Assembly: GCA_035548175.1 (NCBI GenBank)
Contig: DASZTO010000053.1
Span: 1 to 64,000 of the forward strand
DNA from: CALCHA01 sp035548175
GTDB taxonomy: Bacteria; Planctomycetota; Phycisphaerae; WQYP01
Direction: 5' to 3'
Length of the DNA stretch: 64,000 nt
Part shown: one piece after another, positions 34,008 through 42,424 of the stretch
Layout: every line of letters begins with the position of its first letter
How positions within the stretch are numbered: the first letter of the stretch is position 1
Position numbers and translations under genes: made by a program
Notes under the pieces: generated by a model
What the model was told of the DNA's origin: nothing
Database searches by the model: none
The model's input: only the letters and a program-made list of their open reading frames with translations

Positions 34008-35264
34008 ATGCGGACGATCCACTGGTTGGCGGCGATCGTGGTCACAGCCGCCGCCGCGGTGATTCCGGCGGCGGCGCAGACCCAGACCTCCAGCGGCAAT
34101 GCCGTCGGCGGCGTGGCGATCACCACCGAGGGACTGCTGCACATCCCGCGCACCAGCGTCGCCCATCTCCCGCTGACGCCGCAGAAAAACGCCACCCTCG
34201 TCTACATTTCGCTCCCCCACCTCCTGGCCGACGCCAAGGCGCTCGTCGATGCCGGCCGCCCGCTGCCGCCGGAAATCCGCTTTCTCCACGGCCTCACGCA
34301 GATTCAATACCTCTTCGCTTTCCCCCAGGAGCACGACCTGGTCATCGCCGGCCCGGCTGAAACGGTGCGCGCGGACAACCCGCTGGAACCCGTCGGCGCC
34401 GCCAGCGGTCGCCCGGTGTTGCAGTTCGACGACCTGGCCGTGGTATTCCGCGCGCTTTACTCCGGCGGCGGCAACGGCGGGCGCGGGCGGGACTTCTTCG
34501 GCTGTTCCATCGATCCGGCCCCCGGAGAAATCGCCGCCGCCGACGCCCTGGTCGCACGCTACGGCGCCGATCGCCAGCGCCTCCTCGAAGAAATGCACAA
34601 AGCCATCGGACCCGAGCAGGTGAAGATCTTCGGCGTGCCCGAGGATTCCCGCGTCGCTCTGACCATGGTCGCCGCCGATTACCGCCTCAAACGCCTCAGC
34701 ATGGGTCTGGAAATCGCCCCGGGCATCGGCAGCGCGCTGGGCAGCTCCGGCGCCGGCCGCTTCTGGTTCCGGCCCAGTTACGACCCCCTGCTGGTCTCGC
34801 GCGACGGTCTCAGTTACGCCTTCCGCGGCAAGCGACTCGAAGTGTCCGTCGGTGAAATCGATGCGCAAACCGGTCCCGTGCCGCCTTCCGTCACCCGCTT
34901 CAGCAAGCAATTCACCGACAAAATGGACCTCGTCGCAGGACGGGTCGATGCCGTCGCCGATCTGCAGAACATCACCGACCTGTTCCTGCTGGCGGCGATT
35001 GTGCGGCAGGATGGGCTCGCGACCAGGACCGGCACCGATCTCTCGTGGCTGCTGGCCGCCGACAAATTCCACGTGGCCAGCGTCCCGGTGCCGCGCACCG
35101 CCGAAACACTGATCACCGTCAGCGGCGACGAACTCGCCCGCGGCGGCGTCGCCATCGCCGGCCGGGGCATGGGACGCATGGCCCGGGGCAACGGCGACGC
35201 CATTCTCGCCTCCGTGCGCCGCCGTCCCACGGACAGCTGGTGTATCACCGCGCCGCTCAAATAG
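34008..35264 (+). CDS. DUF1598-type exported planctomycete protein
   Basis: 418 residues. The start at 34008 opens a Sec signal (MRTIHWLAAIVVTAAAAVIPAAAQ); the in-frame extension to 33933 would begin upstream of the -10 box. The central phrases PPEIRFLHGLTQIQYLFAFP, DLVIAGPAE, SGRPVLQFDDLAVVFRAL and FFGCSIDPAPGEI are, to my knowledge, characteristic of the DUF1598 family, which is nearly confined to planctomycetes. The C-terminal half (YRLKRLSMGLE, SRFSKQFTDKMD-like region) is also family-like. Predicted periplasmic or secreted; function unknown. It is a useful taxonomic marker for the window. Confidence 0.82.
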   Translation: MRTIHWLAAIVVTAAAAVIPAAAQTQTSSGNAVGGVAITTEGLLHIPRTSVAHLPLTPQKNATLVYISLPHLLADAKALVDAGRPLPPEIRFLHGLTQIQYLFAFPQEHDLVIAGPAETVRADNPLEPVGAASGRPVLQFDDLAVVFRALYSGGGNGGRGRDFFGCSIDPAPGEIAAADALVARYGADRQRLLEEMHKAIGPEQVKIFGVPEDSRVALTMVAADYRLKRLSMGLEIAPGIGSALGSSGAGRFWFRPSYDPLLVSRDGLSYAFRGKRLEVSVGEIDAQTGPVPPSVTRFSKQFTDKMDLVAGRVDAVADLQNITDLFLLAAIVRQDGLATRTGTDLSWLLAADKFHVASVPVPRTAETLITVSGDELARGGVAIAGRGMGRMARGNGDAILASVRRRPTDSWCITAPLK

Positions 35265-35289
35265 CCGCATGGCCCGCAACGCCGGGCGC

Positions 35290-36084
35290 TCAGGCGATCG
35301 TCTTGACCACGCCGCCCTCCGCGCGGATGCTCGCGCCATTCACGCCCGCCGCCAGCGGACTGCACAGGAACGCCACCACGTTGGCGATTTCCTCCGGCGT
35401 CTCGAAGCGCTTCAGCAGCGAGCTGGGCCGCACGTGCGCGAAAAACTCCTTCTCGATCTCCGCCGGCGCCTTCTGCTGCGCCGCCGCCATCTGCGCCACG
35501 AATGTCCCCACGCCCTCTGATTTTGTCGGCCCGGCCAGCACGGAATTCACCGTGACCGCCGACCCCGCCGTCAGCTCCGCCAGCCCCCGCGCCACCGCAA
35601 GCTGGGCCGTCTTGGTCATGCCATAGTGGATCATCTCCGCGGGGATGCTCAGGGCCGATTCGCTGGAGATAAAAATGATCCGGCCGCGGTTGTTTTTCAG
35701 CATGCGCGGGAAGTAATGCCGGGCCAGCCGCACCCCCGAAAGCACGTTGGTTTCAAAAAAGCGCAGCCAGTCGGCATCGGGAATTTCCGCGAAGGGCTTG
35801 GGCTCGAAGATGCCCAGGTTGTTCACCAGAATGTCCGCGTCCGGCCAGTGGCGAATCAGGGCGTCGGCGCCGTCCGCGGTGGACAGGTCCGCAGCCAGGC
35901 CAGACACGGCCGCTCCGGGCGCCGCCCCGGCAATCCGGCCTGACGCCGCATCCACGCGTCCCTGCGTTCGTCCATTGATGAGCACGTGCGCCCCCTCCCG
36001 CGCCAGCGCCGCCGCGATGGCCAGCCCGATGCCCGCCGTCGAGCCGGTCACGATCGCTTTTTGTCCGTTGAGCTTGAGATCCAT
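35290..36084 (-). CDS. short-chain dehydrogenase/reductase (SDR)
   Basis: 264 residues, start 36084 with AGGAG upstream. Rossmann motif TGSTAGIGLAIA (13-24), NNLG (88-91), catalytic S140/S141, Y154 and K158 in HYGMTK. It is a classical SDR with NADP preference suggested by NGRTQ after the second strand. 'Ser-Ser-Glu' plus retention of MTK resembles 3-oxoacyl-ACP reductase-like oxidoreductases of unknown substrate. Monocistronic, oriented toward the DUF1598 gene and divergent from the SpoIID-like gene. Confidence 0.9.
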   Translation of the reverse strand: MDLKLNGQKAIVTGSTAGIGLAIAAALAREGAHVLINGRTQGRVDAASGRIAGAAPGAAVSGLAADLSTADGADALIRHWPDADILVNNLGIFEPKPFAEIPDADWLRFFETNVLSGVRLARHYFPRMLKNNRGRIIFISSESALSIPAEMIHYGMTKTAQLAVARGLAELTAGSAVTVNSVLAGPTKSEGVGTFVAQMAAAQQKAPAEIEKEFFAHVRPSSLLKRFETPEEIANVVAFLCSPLAAGVNGASIRAEGGVVKTIA

Positions 36085-36232
36085 AGAGATTCTCCTGGCA
36101 ATGGTCCGATAGTTTAGGCAGGGACAATGCTGATTGCCCATCGCACAGCGCCGTTTCCCCATTGAGGAGCGCCGCCGAAAACGTCACAATCGGCCATCCG
36201 CCATCGGCCACGGCCACGAAAACGGGGTTTCC

Positions 36233-37516
36233 ATGAACGCAGTCACTCGGACGGCAGCACGCGCAGCGGCACTCTCCGCCGCACTCCCCGCCGCGCTTCT
36301 GGCCGCACTCCTCCTCGCCTCCTGCCAGGATGGCGCCGGCGACGCCACCACCGATCAGGTCCCCCTCATCCACGCGCCCCCCGCTCCGGGCGCCGCGCCG
36401 ACCACCGGCCCTCTCCGCCCGGCGCATCCCGAAGCCCTGCCCGAAACGCCCATCCGTCTCGAAAAGCCGCGCGTCATCGGACCCGTCACGCCCGCGCTCG
36501 TCGCCGTGCCCGATCAGATGCCCGAACCCATGATCCGCATCAAGCTCACCGAGGAATCCGACGCGCCCCCCACCGTGCGCCGCGCCGCTTACCGGGGACG
36601 GGTGGAAATCGTCCGCGTTCCCGCAGGCGGCGTCCCCGGCGCGCCGCTCAAATATGTCGCCATCAACACCGTGTCCATCGAAAGCTATCTCCAGGGGGTG
36701 CTGGCCAAGGAGATGTACGGGTCATGGCAACCCGAAGCGTTTGCGTCCCAGGCCATCGCCGCCCGCACCTTCGCGCTCTATTCGCTCAAAACCCAGGCGA
36801 TGATCTCCCCCGAAAAGCCCTGGGACGTTTCCGACGATGAAGGTTCACAGATGTACGGCGGCATTGCCGGCGAAACCGCCAAGTCCCGCGCCGCAGTCGC
36901 CGCCACCCGCGGGCAGGTTCTCGTGATCACGCGCGGCGCAACCGCCGGCATCTTCTGCGCCCGCTACTCCGCCTGCTCCGGCGGCGCGTCCCAGGACCCC
37001 TTCGACGCCTGGGGCGATGCCTCACTCCCGCCGCTGTCGGCGCGGGTTCTGGGAAACATCGATGAAAACTGCCCGAAATTCCACTGGCCCGCGATGAGCG
37101 TTTCCAAAGCCGACATCACCCGCTGCATGCACAGCTGGGGCGAACGCAACGGCTTTGTCTACCTCACGCGCCTGGGCCCGATTCGCTCCGTCGCCGTCTC
37201 GCGGCGCAACCCCGCCACGGGCCGGCCCACGGAATTCACCCTCACCGACACCGCCGGCCGCACCGCCCCCATCCGCGCCGAGGAATTCCGCATCGCCCTG
37301 CTCACCGACCCCGCGGGCGCCGCCCCCAGGCCCCCCTCGAGCTTCTTCGATATCCGCGACGCCGGCAGCGCCATCGTGCTCGTCAACGGACGCGGGTATG
37401 GCCATGGCATCGGCATGTCGCAATGGGGCGCGCAGGCCCTCGCCCTCGAGGGTAAAACGCACAACCAGATCCTTGGCTTCTACTACCCTGGCGCGGGCCT
37501 CCGCCAACTCTGGTAG
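36233..37516 (+). CDS. SpoIID/LytB-domain lipoprotein
   Basis: 427 residues from ATG 36233. The signal ends in a lipobox LLLASC. After a Pro-rich linker the SpoIID domain begins with VSIESYLQGVLAKEMYGSWQ, containing the glutamate that is catalytic in the lytic transglycosylase SpoIID. It continues with AFASQAIAARTFALYSLKTQ, DVSDDEGSQMYGG, CARYSACSGGASQDPFDAWG and the terminal GRGYGHGIGMSQWGAQALALEGKTHNQILGFYYPGA signature. SpoIID-type enzymes cleave denuded peptidoglycan glycans. In a non-sporulating planctomycete it probably remodels or binds cell wall at the outer face of the inner membrane. Confidence 0.92.
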   Translation: MNAVTRTAARAAALSAALPAALLAALLLASCQDGAGDATTDQVPLIHAPPAPGAAPTTGPLRPAHPEALPETPIRLEKPRVIGPVTPALVAVPDQMPEPMIRIKLTEESDAPPTVRRAAYRGRVEIVRVPAGGVPGAPLKYVAINTVSIESYLQGVLAKEMYGSWQPEAFASQAIAARTFALYSLKTQAMISPEKPWDVSDDEGSQMYGGIAGETAKSRAAVAATRGQVLVITRGATAGIFCARYSACSGGASQDPFDAWGDASLPPLSARVLGNIDENCPKFHWPAMSVSKADITRCMHSWGERNGFVYLTRLGPIRSVAVSRRNPATGRPTEFTLTDTAGRTAPIRAEEFRIALLTDPAGAAPRPPSSFFDIRDAGSAIVLVNGRGYGHGIGMSQWGAQALALEGKTHNQILGFYYPGAGLRQLW

Positions 37517-37543
37517 GCCCGCATCCTCCCCCTCATCTTGCCG

Positions 37544-38905
37544 TCACGATCCGCCCAGCCGCGTGACCACGTAATCCGCCGTGCCCGCCGGCGCGCTGCC
37601 GGAGGTGATGTTGTCGATGCGCACGTCCTTCATCGCTTCGTCGTAATGGATCGCGGACGTTTTATCCGCCGTGATGTCATGGGCGATCGCCGATCCGAAG
37701 AGCTTGGCCGAATCGGTGAGATAGAGCGACGCCTGCGGCGCGAAGATGACCCCGGTGACCGACGTGCCAGTGCCCTTGAGGGTGATGTTGGTCGCCGTGT
37801 TCATGCCGAAGATGCGGAAGTTGGCCGCCCCGCCCGCCACGTTCACGCTGGCCGCCAACGTGCTGGTGCCGCTGACGTAGAGCGTGAGCGTGCCGGCGCC
37901 GCTGACGTTGATGGCCCCCAGCGAGGTGTTCCCATCCACTTCCACCACCGCGTTGACGCCGTCGGGCACGGAAATGCTTCCGGCGCTGCTCACCAGGTTG
38001 CCCGTGATGTGGTACGTGCCGCTGGTATTGAGCATCATCACCTTCGTGTTGCTCACGCTGGTGTACTCCCCCGCCGCCAGCGGACCATTCGTCAGCATCG
38101 TCTTCGCCCCGTAAGTGGTCAGGCCCGTGGTGTTGGGAGGCACGATGCGGCCGGGGATGTACAGTTGGCTCTCCGTCGAAACCGATGTCGGGATCAGCAG
38201 GCCCAGAATGCTCTGCACGATCGACCCCAACAGCGATGTAGGCCCGCCGATGAACGATCCGCGGAACAGCGAGAGTCCGTCCATCGTCAGTGCGCCGGAG
38301 CCCGAATAGTTCGAGGAAAACAGTGCGTTGGAGCCCGGAAAGAGGATGTTGTAAGGGGCGACCGACGAATTGAACGAATCGATCGCCGCCGTGTTATGAA
38401 GAATCAATTGCCCCAGCGTGAACGAGCCGCCGCGGAACACGGTGCCGCCGCCCGTGGGCGTCACGCTCGCCGAGAGCGTAAACGAGCGCCCGTTGCAGGT
38501 GCCGGTTGATGTGAGGATCACCGGCTGCGTGGGATCGTCCGCGAAGGTGCCGGTGCCGTCGCCGTCCGCGGCCGTCACCGAGACCGTTCCCGATCCCACC
38601 GGGTAGCCGCTGAGCCACGGGCCCGGCGCCATACCGGTGCGCCAGTCCGACCGGTTGACGATCAGCCAGTAGCACATGTCGATGCCCGATTGCGCGTAAT
38701 TGCGCGCCACCTCCGCGTCCCGCTCGTTGTGCGCGATGCCGATCGAGGTGCCCTGCGTGCTCAGGAACCCGGCCACCAGGATCGAGCAGACCACCAGGCC
38801 CACCATCACCAGCAGCATGGCCACCCCGCGCCGCCTGCGCCGCGGCGCGCCCGCGCGGATCGAGGCGCCGGGAACCTGCCGATCGGATGTCGTCGTGGCG
38901 CTCAT
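37544..38905 (-). CDS. PilX-like pilus accessory protein with C-terminal DUF7305-type domain
   Basis: 453 residues. After a basic leader (RRRRRGVAMLLVMVGLVVCSILVAGFLS) comes a single N-terminal membrane helix as in PilX/PilV minor pilins, without the canonical Glu5. The middle part is Ser/Thr/Gly-rich. The C-terminal 150 residues (LVSSAGSISVPDGVNAVVEVDG, FRIFGMNTATNITLKGTGTSVTGVIFAPQASLYLTDSAKLFGSAIAHDIT, IHYDEAM) match the beta-helical domain found at the end of many planctomycete and Gram-negative PilX-like proteins. It starts 13 bases after the upstream pseudopilin gene, forming a two-gene pilin operon. Confidence 0.82.
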   Translation of the reverse strand: MSATTTSDRQVPGASIRAGAPRRRRRGVAMLLVMVGLVVCSILVAGFLSTQGTSIGIAHNERDAEVARNYAQSGIDMCYWLIVNRSDWRTGMAPGPWLSGYPVGSGTVSVTAADGDGTGTFADDPTQPVILTSTGTCNGRSFTLSASVTPTGGGTVFRGGSFTLGQLILHNTAAIDSFNSSVAPYNILFPGSNALFSSNYSGSGALTMDGLSLFRGSFIGGPTSLLGSIVQSILGLLIPTSVSTESQLYIPGRIVPPNTTGLTTYGAKTMLTNGPLAAGEYTSVSNTKVMMLNTSGTYHITGNLVSSAGSISVPDGVNAVVEVDGNTSLGAINVSGAGTLTLYVSGTSTLAASVNVAGGAANFRIFGMNTATNITLKGTGTSVTGVIFAPQASLYLTDSAKLFGSAIAHDITADKTSAIHYDEAMKDVRIDNITSGSAPAGTADYVVTRLGGS

Positions 38906-38918
38906 GCGGAGCTTCTCC

Positions 38919-39596
38919 TTACAACGGGGCGGCCTGTGATTGCAGGGCGGCGCCGATGATCACGGACCGGGGAGTGCTGCCGTCGTTGATGTCGATCCGC
39001 AGCTGCACCAGGCGCGCCTGCGTCGGCGAAGCGCTGTCGAGGCATGCGGTGATTCCCGTCACGCTGCTGGCCACCAGCGTGCCGGGAAAATTGCCCGTCA
39101 ATTTCGCCGCCTGCGCCGCGCTCAGCCAGTCCGAGCCCGCCGCATACGTCTGATCCGCCGCGATGATGCTCGCCGTCGAATAGCCCGTCGGCCACTGGCA
39201 GGCATACAGATTCAAATTGCCCGTCGCCGCATCCAGTTCCAGCATCCGCAGCTCGCTGAAATTCACCGCCCCGTTCGCCGGCGTCGGCGCTCCCGAAACG
39301 TCCCCCTCCCAGTACACCACGTGCGTCGAATCCACCGCCAGGATGCACCGCGCGTTGGCGAACGCATCCCCGAGCTGCGCTTTGATCGCCTGCATGCGCG
39401 TCAGGCCGCGCCGCCCGTCCTGGTTGGCGTTGGTCCCCACCGCCGTCGCATTGATCAGGATCGCCAGCACCGCCGCCACGATCGCCGTGATCGCCAGCGC
39501 GATCACCAGTTCCACCAGCGTCATCGCGCGCCCGCACCGCCCCCGCGCGCCACGCCCGACGCCCAATAACCCGCTGTCACCATTCAACAGTCGCAT
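38919..39596 (-). CDS. prepilin-type protein (GspJ/PilW-like)
   Basis: 225 residues. The class III signal is unusually far from the start: residues 1-24 are basic and Gly-rich, then A|MTLVELVIALAITAIVAAVLAILI with the glutamate at +5. The rest (ANARCILAVDSTHVVYWEGD, INFSELRMLELDAATGNLNLYA) resembles minor pseudopilins of the GspJ/PilW class. First gene of a two-gene operon with the PilX-like protein. If translation began at an internal codon nearer the helix the leader would be of normal length, but none with a good ribosome binding site is evident. Confidence 0.82.
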   Translation of the reverse strand: MRLLNGDSGLLGVGRGARGRCGRAMTLVELVIALAITAIVAAVLAILINATAVGTNANQDGRRGLTRMQAIKAQLGDAFANARCILAVDSTHVVYWEGDVSGAPTPANGAVNFSELRMLELDAATGNLNLYACQWPTGYSTASIIAADQTYAAGSDWLSAAQAAKLTGNFPGTLVASSVTGITACLDSASPTQARLVQLRIDINDGSTPRSVIIGAALQSQAAPL

Positions 39597-39760
39597 GCAT
39601 GGAATATCGAATCACACGACCGGAGCCTTAACCCCGACCCCCAATCCTCCCCAGTCCTATTCCCCCTCCGCCCGATAAAATCCCCAGGCGCACCTCACCC
39701 CCGCGAGCCCGCCCCCGCATTGCCCCCCGCACCCGCCGCCCCATGATAAAACAGGAAAAA

Positions 39761-39842
39761 TGCCCGGGACAGGACTCGAACCTGCAAGCCTTGCGGCACT
39801 AGCACCTCAAGCTAGCGCGTCTGCCAATTTCGCCACCCGGGC
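39761..39842 (-). tRNA. tRNA-Leu (anticodon GAG)
   Basis: The minus strand folds into a class II tRNA: acceptor GCCCGGG/CCCGGGC with discriminator A, D-arm with TGGCAGACG, anticodon stem CTAGC/GCTAG around loop TTGAGGT (anticodon GAG, reads CUC/CUU), a long variable arm of Leu type and T-arm GCAGG-TTCGAGT-CCTGT. CCA is not encoded and must be added post-transcriptionally. CUC is by far the most used Leu codon in the C-rich genes of this window. A good promoter lies upstream and TTTTT follows the 3' end. Confidence 0.96.
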
Positions 39843-39862
39843 GCTTGGGGATCAGAGCAGGT

Positions 39863-39891
39863 ATTCTATCGGCACCCGGCTGCCGTCTCAA
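39863..39891 (-). promoter_or_regulatory. promoter of tRNA-Leu
   Basis: On the minus strand TTGAGA (39891-39886) and TAGAAT (39868-39863) are separated by exactly 17 bases, five of six matches each. Transcription would start about 14 bases before the mature tRNA. It is back to back with the RNase P RNA -10 box at 39905. Confidence 0.75.
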
Positions 39892-39904
39892 GCACGCCCG
39901 ATGC

Positions 39905-39910
39905 TATAAT
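39905..39910 (+). promoter_or_regulatory. -10 box (TATAAT) of rnpB
   Basis: Perfect TATAAT ending seven bases before the predicted 5' end of RNase P RNA at 39917. The -35 region would overlap the divergent tRNA promoter; no consensus hexamer is seen. Confidence 0.7.
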
Positions 39911-39916
39911 GCCCAC

Positions 39917-40360
39917 GGATGGATCAGGCGATCGCTGGGCCGCAAGGCCGAGAGGAAAGTCCGAACACCACAGGGTACGGTGGTGGCTAACAGCCACCCG
40001 TCCGGTCCTCCGGGACAGGGCGCGGGACAGTGCCACAGAGAACGAACCGCCGATGGCCTTCGCAAGAGGGATCAGGCAAGGGTGAAAAGGTGCGGTAAGA
40101 GCGCACCGCGGCGATGGCGACATCGCCGGCATGGAAAACCCCACCGGGTGCAAGACCAAATAGGGAGCCCACGGCGCGACCCGCGCCCTCCGCCGCCTCG
40201 CGCGGCGGAACATCGCCGGCCAGTACGAAGCCCCTCGCGGGGTCAGGAACACCGGCGTGCGAGGCTCCGGGTAGGTTGCTCGAGGGCGCCCGCAAGGACG
40301 CTCCTAGATAAATGATCGCCGCCCCACCCGGGGAACAGAATTCGGCTTACCGATCCACCC
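39917..40360 (+). ncRNA. rnpB: RNase P RNA, bacterial type A
   Basis: Catalytic RNA that removes tRNA 5' leaders. Universally conserved segments are visible: GAGGAAAGTCCGAACACCACAGGG near 39950-39973 (CRI), GGTGAAAAGGTGCGGTAAGAGCGCACCG near 40079-40107, GCAAGACCAAATAGG (40149-40163), and the 3' block AGATAAATGATCGCC...ACAGAATTCGGCTTAC. The 5' GGATGGATC pairs with GATCCACCC to form P1, with one mismatch, which sets the ends. Length about 444, at the upper end for type A RNAs. Followed by a strong terminator. Confidence 0.95.
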
Positions 40361-40364
40361 ACAC

Positions 40365-40412
40365 GCAGGCCTCCGCGTGGTATCAACACGCGCGGAGGCC
40401 TGCTCCTTTTTT
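40365..40412 (+). terminator. rho-independent terminator of rnpB
   Basis: A perfect 13-bp stem GCAGGCCTCCGCG (40365-40377) and CGCGGAGGCCTGC (40391-40403), loop of 13 bases, followed by TCCTTTTTTG. Confidence 0.88.
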
Positions 40413-40476
40413 GCCGCCCACGCGCCCGCTGCTCCCCCATCCCAATTTCACCAGTTGAACCCGCCCCCCAATTTTT

Positions 40477-41295
40477 CTAATGAATGTCGCCCATGTGAAT
40501 ATCCACCTCCTCCCGCCGCTGGATCTTGTCGATCTGCCCGTCGCGAATCCAGATGATCCGGTCCGACACATCCAGCATCTTGAAATCGTGCGTCGCCGAA
40601 ATCACCGTCACCCCACGCTCGCGGTTCATCTCGCGCAGCAGCCCGATGATCGCCTTGCCGGTGTTCAAATCCAGGTTTCCCGTCGGCTCATCCGCCAGAA
40701 TGATCGCCGGATCGTTCGCAAACGCACGCGCAATCGCCACCCGTTGCTGCTGCCCGCCGGAAAGCTGCGAGGGCCGATTGAACAGCCGATGCCCCAATTC
40801 CACGCGCCGCAAGATCCCCGCCGCCTTCTCCTGCGACGCCGCCGTCGACATGCCCGCGAAAATCATCGGCAGCGCCACGTTCTCCAGTGCCGTCATCACC
40901 GGTATCAAATTGAATGTCTGAAAAATGTACCCGATCTTTCGGCAGCGCAGCCATGCCAGTTCCAGCGCATCGAGCTGCGCCACATCCACCTCATCGATGA
41001 ACACCTTCCCCGACGTCGGCTTGTCCAACCCCCCGATCGCATTGAACAACGTCGACTTGCCCGACCCCGACGGCCCCATGATCGAAATGTACTCCCCCTT
41101 GTAAATCGTCAGATTCACCCCCTTGAGGACCCGCAGCGTCTCGCCCCCCCCCCCCCCGCCATTTCCATTTCCCGATCCGCCACCCCCGCCGCCGCCCACC
41201 TTGTACTCCTTCACGACATCGATCGTGCGCACGATTTCCTCGCGCGCCGCGATGGAGCGCACCGGGGGCACCCCGGCCGAGGATTCCGATTCCAT
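40477..41295 (-). CDS. MacB/LolD-type ABC transporter ATP-binding protein with a polyglycine linker
   Basis: 272 residues from ATG 41295. Walker A GPSGSGKST, Q-loop YIFQTFNLIP, signature LSGGQQQR, Walker B IILADEPTGNLD and H-loop SATHD are all canonical. The family drives mechanotransmission through MacB/FtsX-fold permeases (lipoprotein release, macrolide or peptide export). No permease or adaptor gene is adjacent. Odd: the turn between the first strand and the A-loop, normally short, is a Gly/Asn/Ser linker of about 20 residues (VGGGGGGGSGNGNGGGGGGE) encoded in part by 14 consecutive C on the + strand (41144-41157). A slip in that tract would put the Walker A downstream out of frame. Confidence 0.88.
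   Translation of the reverse strand: MESESSAGVPPVRSIAAREEIVRTIDVVKEYKVGGGGGGGSGNGNGGGGGGETLRVLKGVNLTIYKGEYISIMGPSGSGKSTLFNAIGGLDKPTSGKVFIDEVDVAQLDALELAWLRCRKIGYIFQTFNLIPVMTALENVALPMIFAGMSTAASQEKAAGILRRVELGHRLFNRPSQLSGGQQQRVAIARAFANDPAIILADEPTGNLDLNTGKAIIGLLREMNRERGVTVISATHDFKMLDVSDRIIWIRDGQIDKIQRREEVDIHMGDIH
41144..41157. repeat. homopolymer C14 (G14 in the coding strand)
   Basis: Fourteen identical bases inside the ABC ATPase reading frame, ahead of the region encoding Walker A. This is the longest homopolymer noticed in the window and a candidate slipped-strand (phase variation) site or a sequencing-error risk. Confidence 0.9.
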
Positions 41296-41383
41296 TGCAC
41301 TCACCGGCTTGCTCCCGAGAGTCGCGGCACGAGCGAATTGTAGCCACCGATCGCTCCCGCACCACGCCCGCGCACGCCGCCGG

Positions 41384-42382
41384 CTACTCCTCCTCGCGCA
41401 GCCCCACATACGACGGGAACCGCGGCACGCCGCCGTCCGACAATTCCTGATAGCGGAACCGCACCGTGGCGCCGATCGCCGGCGGCGTCTCGCGCTCCTT
41501 GTCCGAAAACCCCGTGCCGATCGAAAACTCCACCCCGCCGGCCATCCGCACCACCAGCGCCCCCAGCCGCCCCTTATGCCGGCCGGTCCCCGCCTGATGG
41601 GCCATCACCTCCGCCTCATCATCAAGGAACGACTTCACCTTCAGCAGCGTCGACGACCGCCCCGCCACGTACTTCGATCCCGGCTCGCGCAACATCATCC
41701 CCTCTCCGCCCAACGCCTCCACGCGCTGCAACTCCTCGCGCACGTGCCCGGCATCCCGCGCACGCTCATGCGCATGAACGGCCAGGAATTCGCCCGTCAC
41801 GCCTTGGAGCGCCTCCATCCGCGCCTCGAACGTTCCCCCATGGCCGGGCATGTCGAACACCAGAAACTTGACCGCCCGCCACAGCTCCGACTTGTCCTGC
41901 CGGCGCACGATCGCGACTGTTTTCTGAAAGCTCTTGCGCGCCAGGAACAACTCGCCATCCAGCGCGTGGCCCGGCAAGCCGGCCACGAACCACTCCGGCA
42001 CGTGAAACTCGTTCCCCAGCCGCGACAACATCCGCTTGCCGTCCCAATACGCCCGCACCCCATCGAGCTTTTCCGACATCCACCACCCGCTCACATCGCG
42101 CATCCCATCCCAAGATTCGGCAAGCAGCACCGGCGCCGCCTCCGCCCCCTTCGCCGACTTCGCACGCGCCGGCGCCGCCAGCGCCCCGCCCAGCCGCGCC
42201 TCCTCCGCCGCATCGCCGCGCAGCTTCCGCAGATGCTTGCACGTCCGCCGCTCAATGCCCACCGACTGGTTCCGCCAGGCCGGGCAGGAACAGGAATACA
42301 CGCCGCCCGTGTTCTTCAATGTGTAAGGCTTCGCCCCCGACCCCTGCATGAGGAACACCTCGCCATCCGCCAAATCCGCCAT
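41384..42382 (-). CDS. ATP-dependent DNA ligase with N-terminal SWIM zinc finger
   Basis: 332 residues from ATG 42382, preceded by GAGAGG and, further up, by a TATAGT box on the minus strand (42424-42429). Residues 29-53 form a SWIM motif, C31-x-C33-x14-C48-x-H50, a zinc finger that binds DNA or protein. The ligase core follows: motif I SEKLDGVRAYWDG with adenylated K105, motif III LDGELFLA, motif IV GGEGMMLREPGSKY, motif V STLLKVKSF, and an OB fold with FSIGTGFSDKER and VRFRYQEL. It resembles short Lig E/B-like ATP ligases used in repair beside the NAD-dependent LigA. The next gene is an O6-methylguanine methyltransferase, suggesting a DNA-repair pair. Confidence 0.85.
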   Translation of the reverse strand: MADLADGEVFLMQGSGAKPYTLKNTGGVYSCSCPAWRNQSVGIERRTCKHLRKLRGDAAEEARLGGALAAPARAKSAKGAEAAPVLLAESWDGMRDVSGWWMSEKLDGVRAYWDGKRMLSRLGNEFHVPEWFVAGLPGHALDGELFLARKSFQKTVAIVRRQDKSELWRAVKFLVFDMPGHGGTFEARMEALQGVTGEFLAVHAHERARDAGHVREELQRVEALGGEGMMLREPGSKYVAGRSSTLLKVKSFLDDEAEVMAHQAGTGRHKGRLGALVVRMAGGVEFSIGTGFSDKERETPPAIGATVRFRYQELSDGGVPRFPSYVGLREEE

Positions 42383-42424
42383 GAGACCTCTCCCGCAAAA
42401 AGGCACTGCCCCCCGCCCGCGAAA

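Noticed and set aside
33016..36084. A defence island around the unknown 33-kb gene
   Set aside because: Neighbours are thiL, DUF1598 and an SDR, all housekeeping or lineage-typical; no nuclease, toxin or sensor gene is present.
39597..39760. Possible small gene between the pseudopilin and tRNA-Leu
   Set aside because: C-rich low-complexity DNA without a ribosome binding site or conserved-looking protein.
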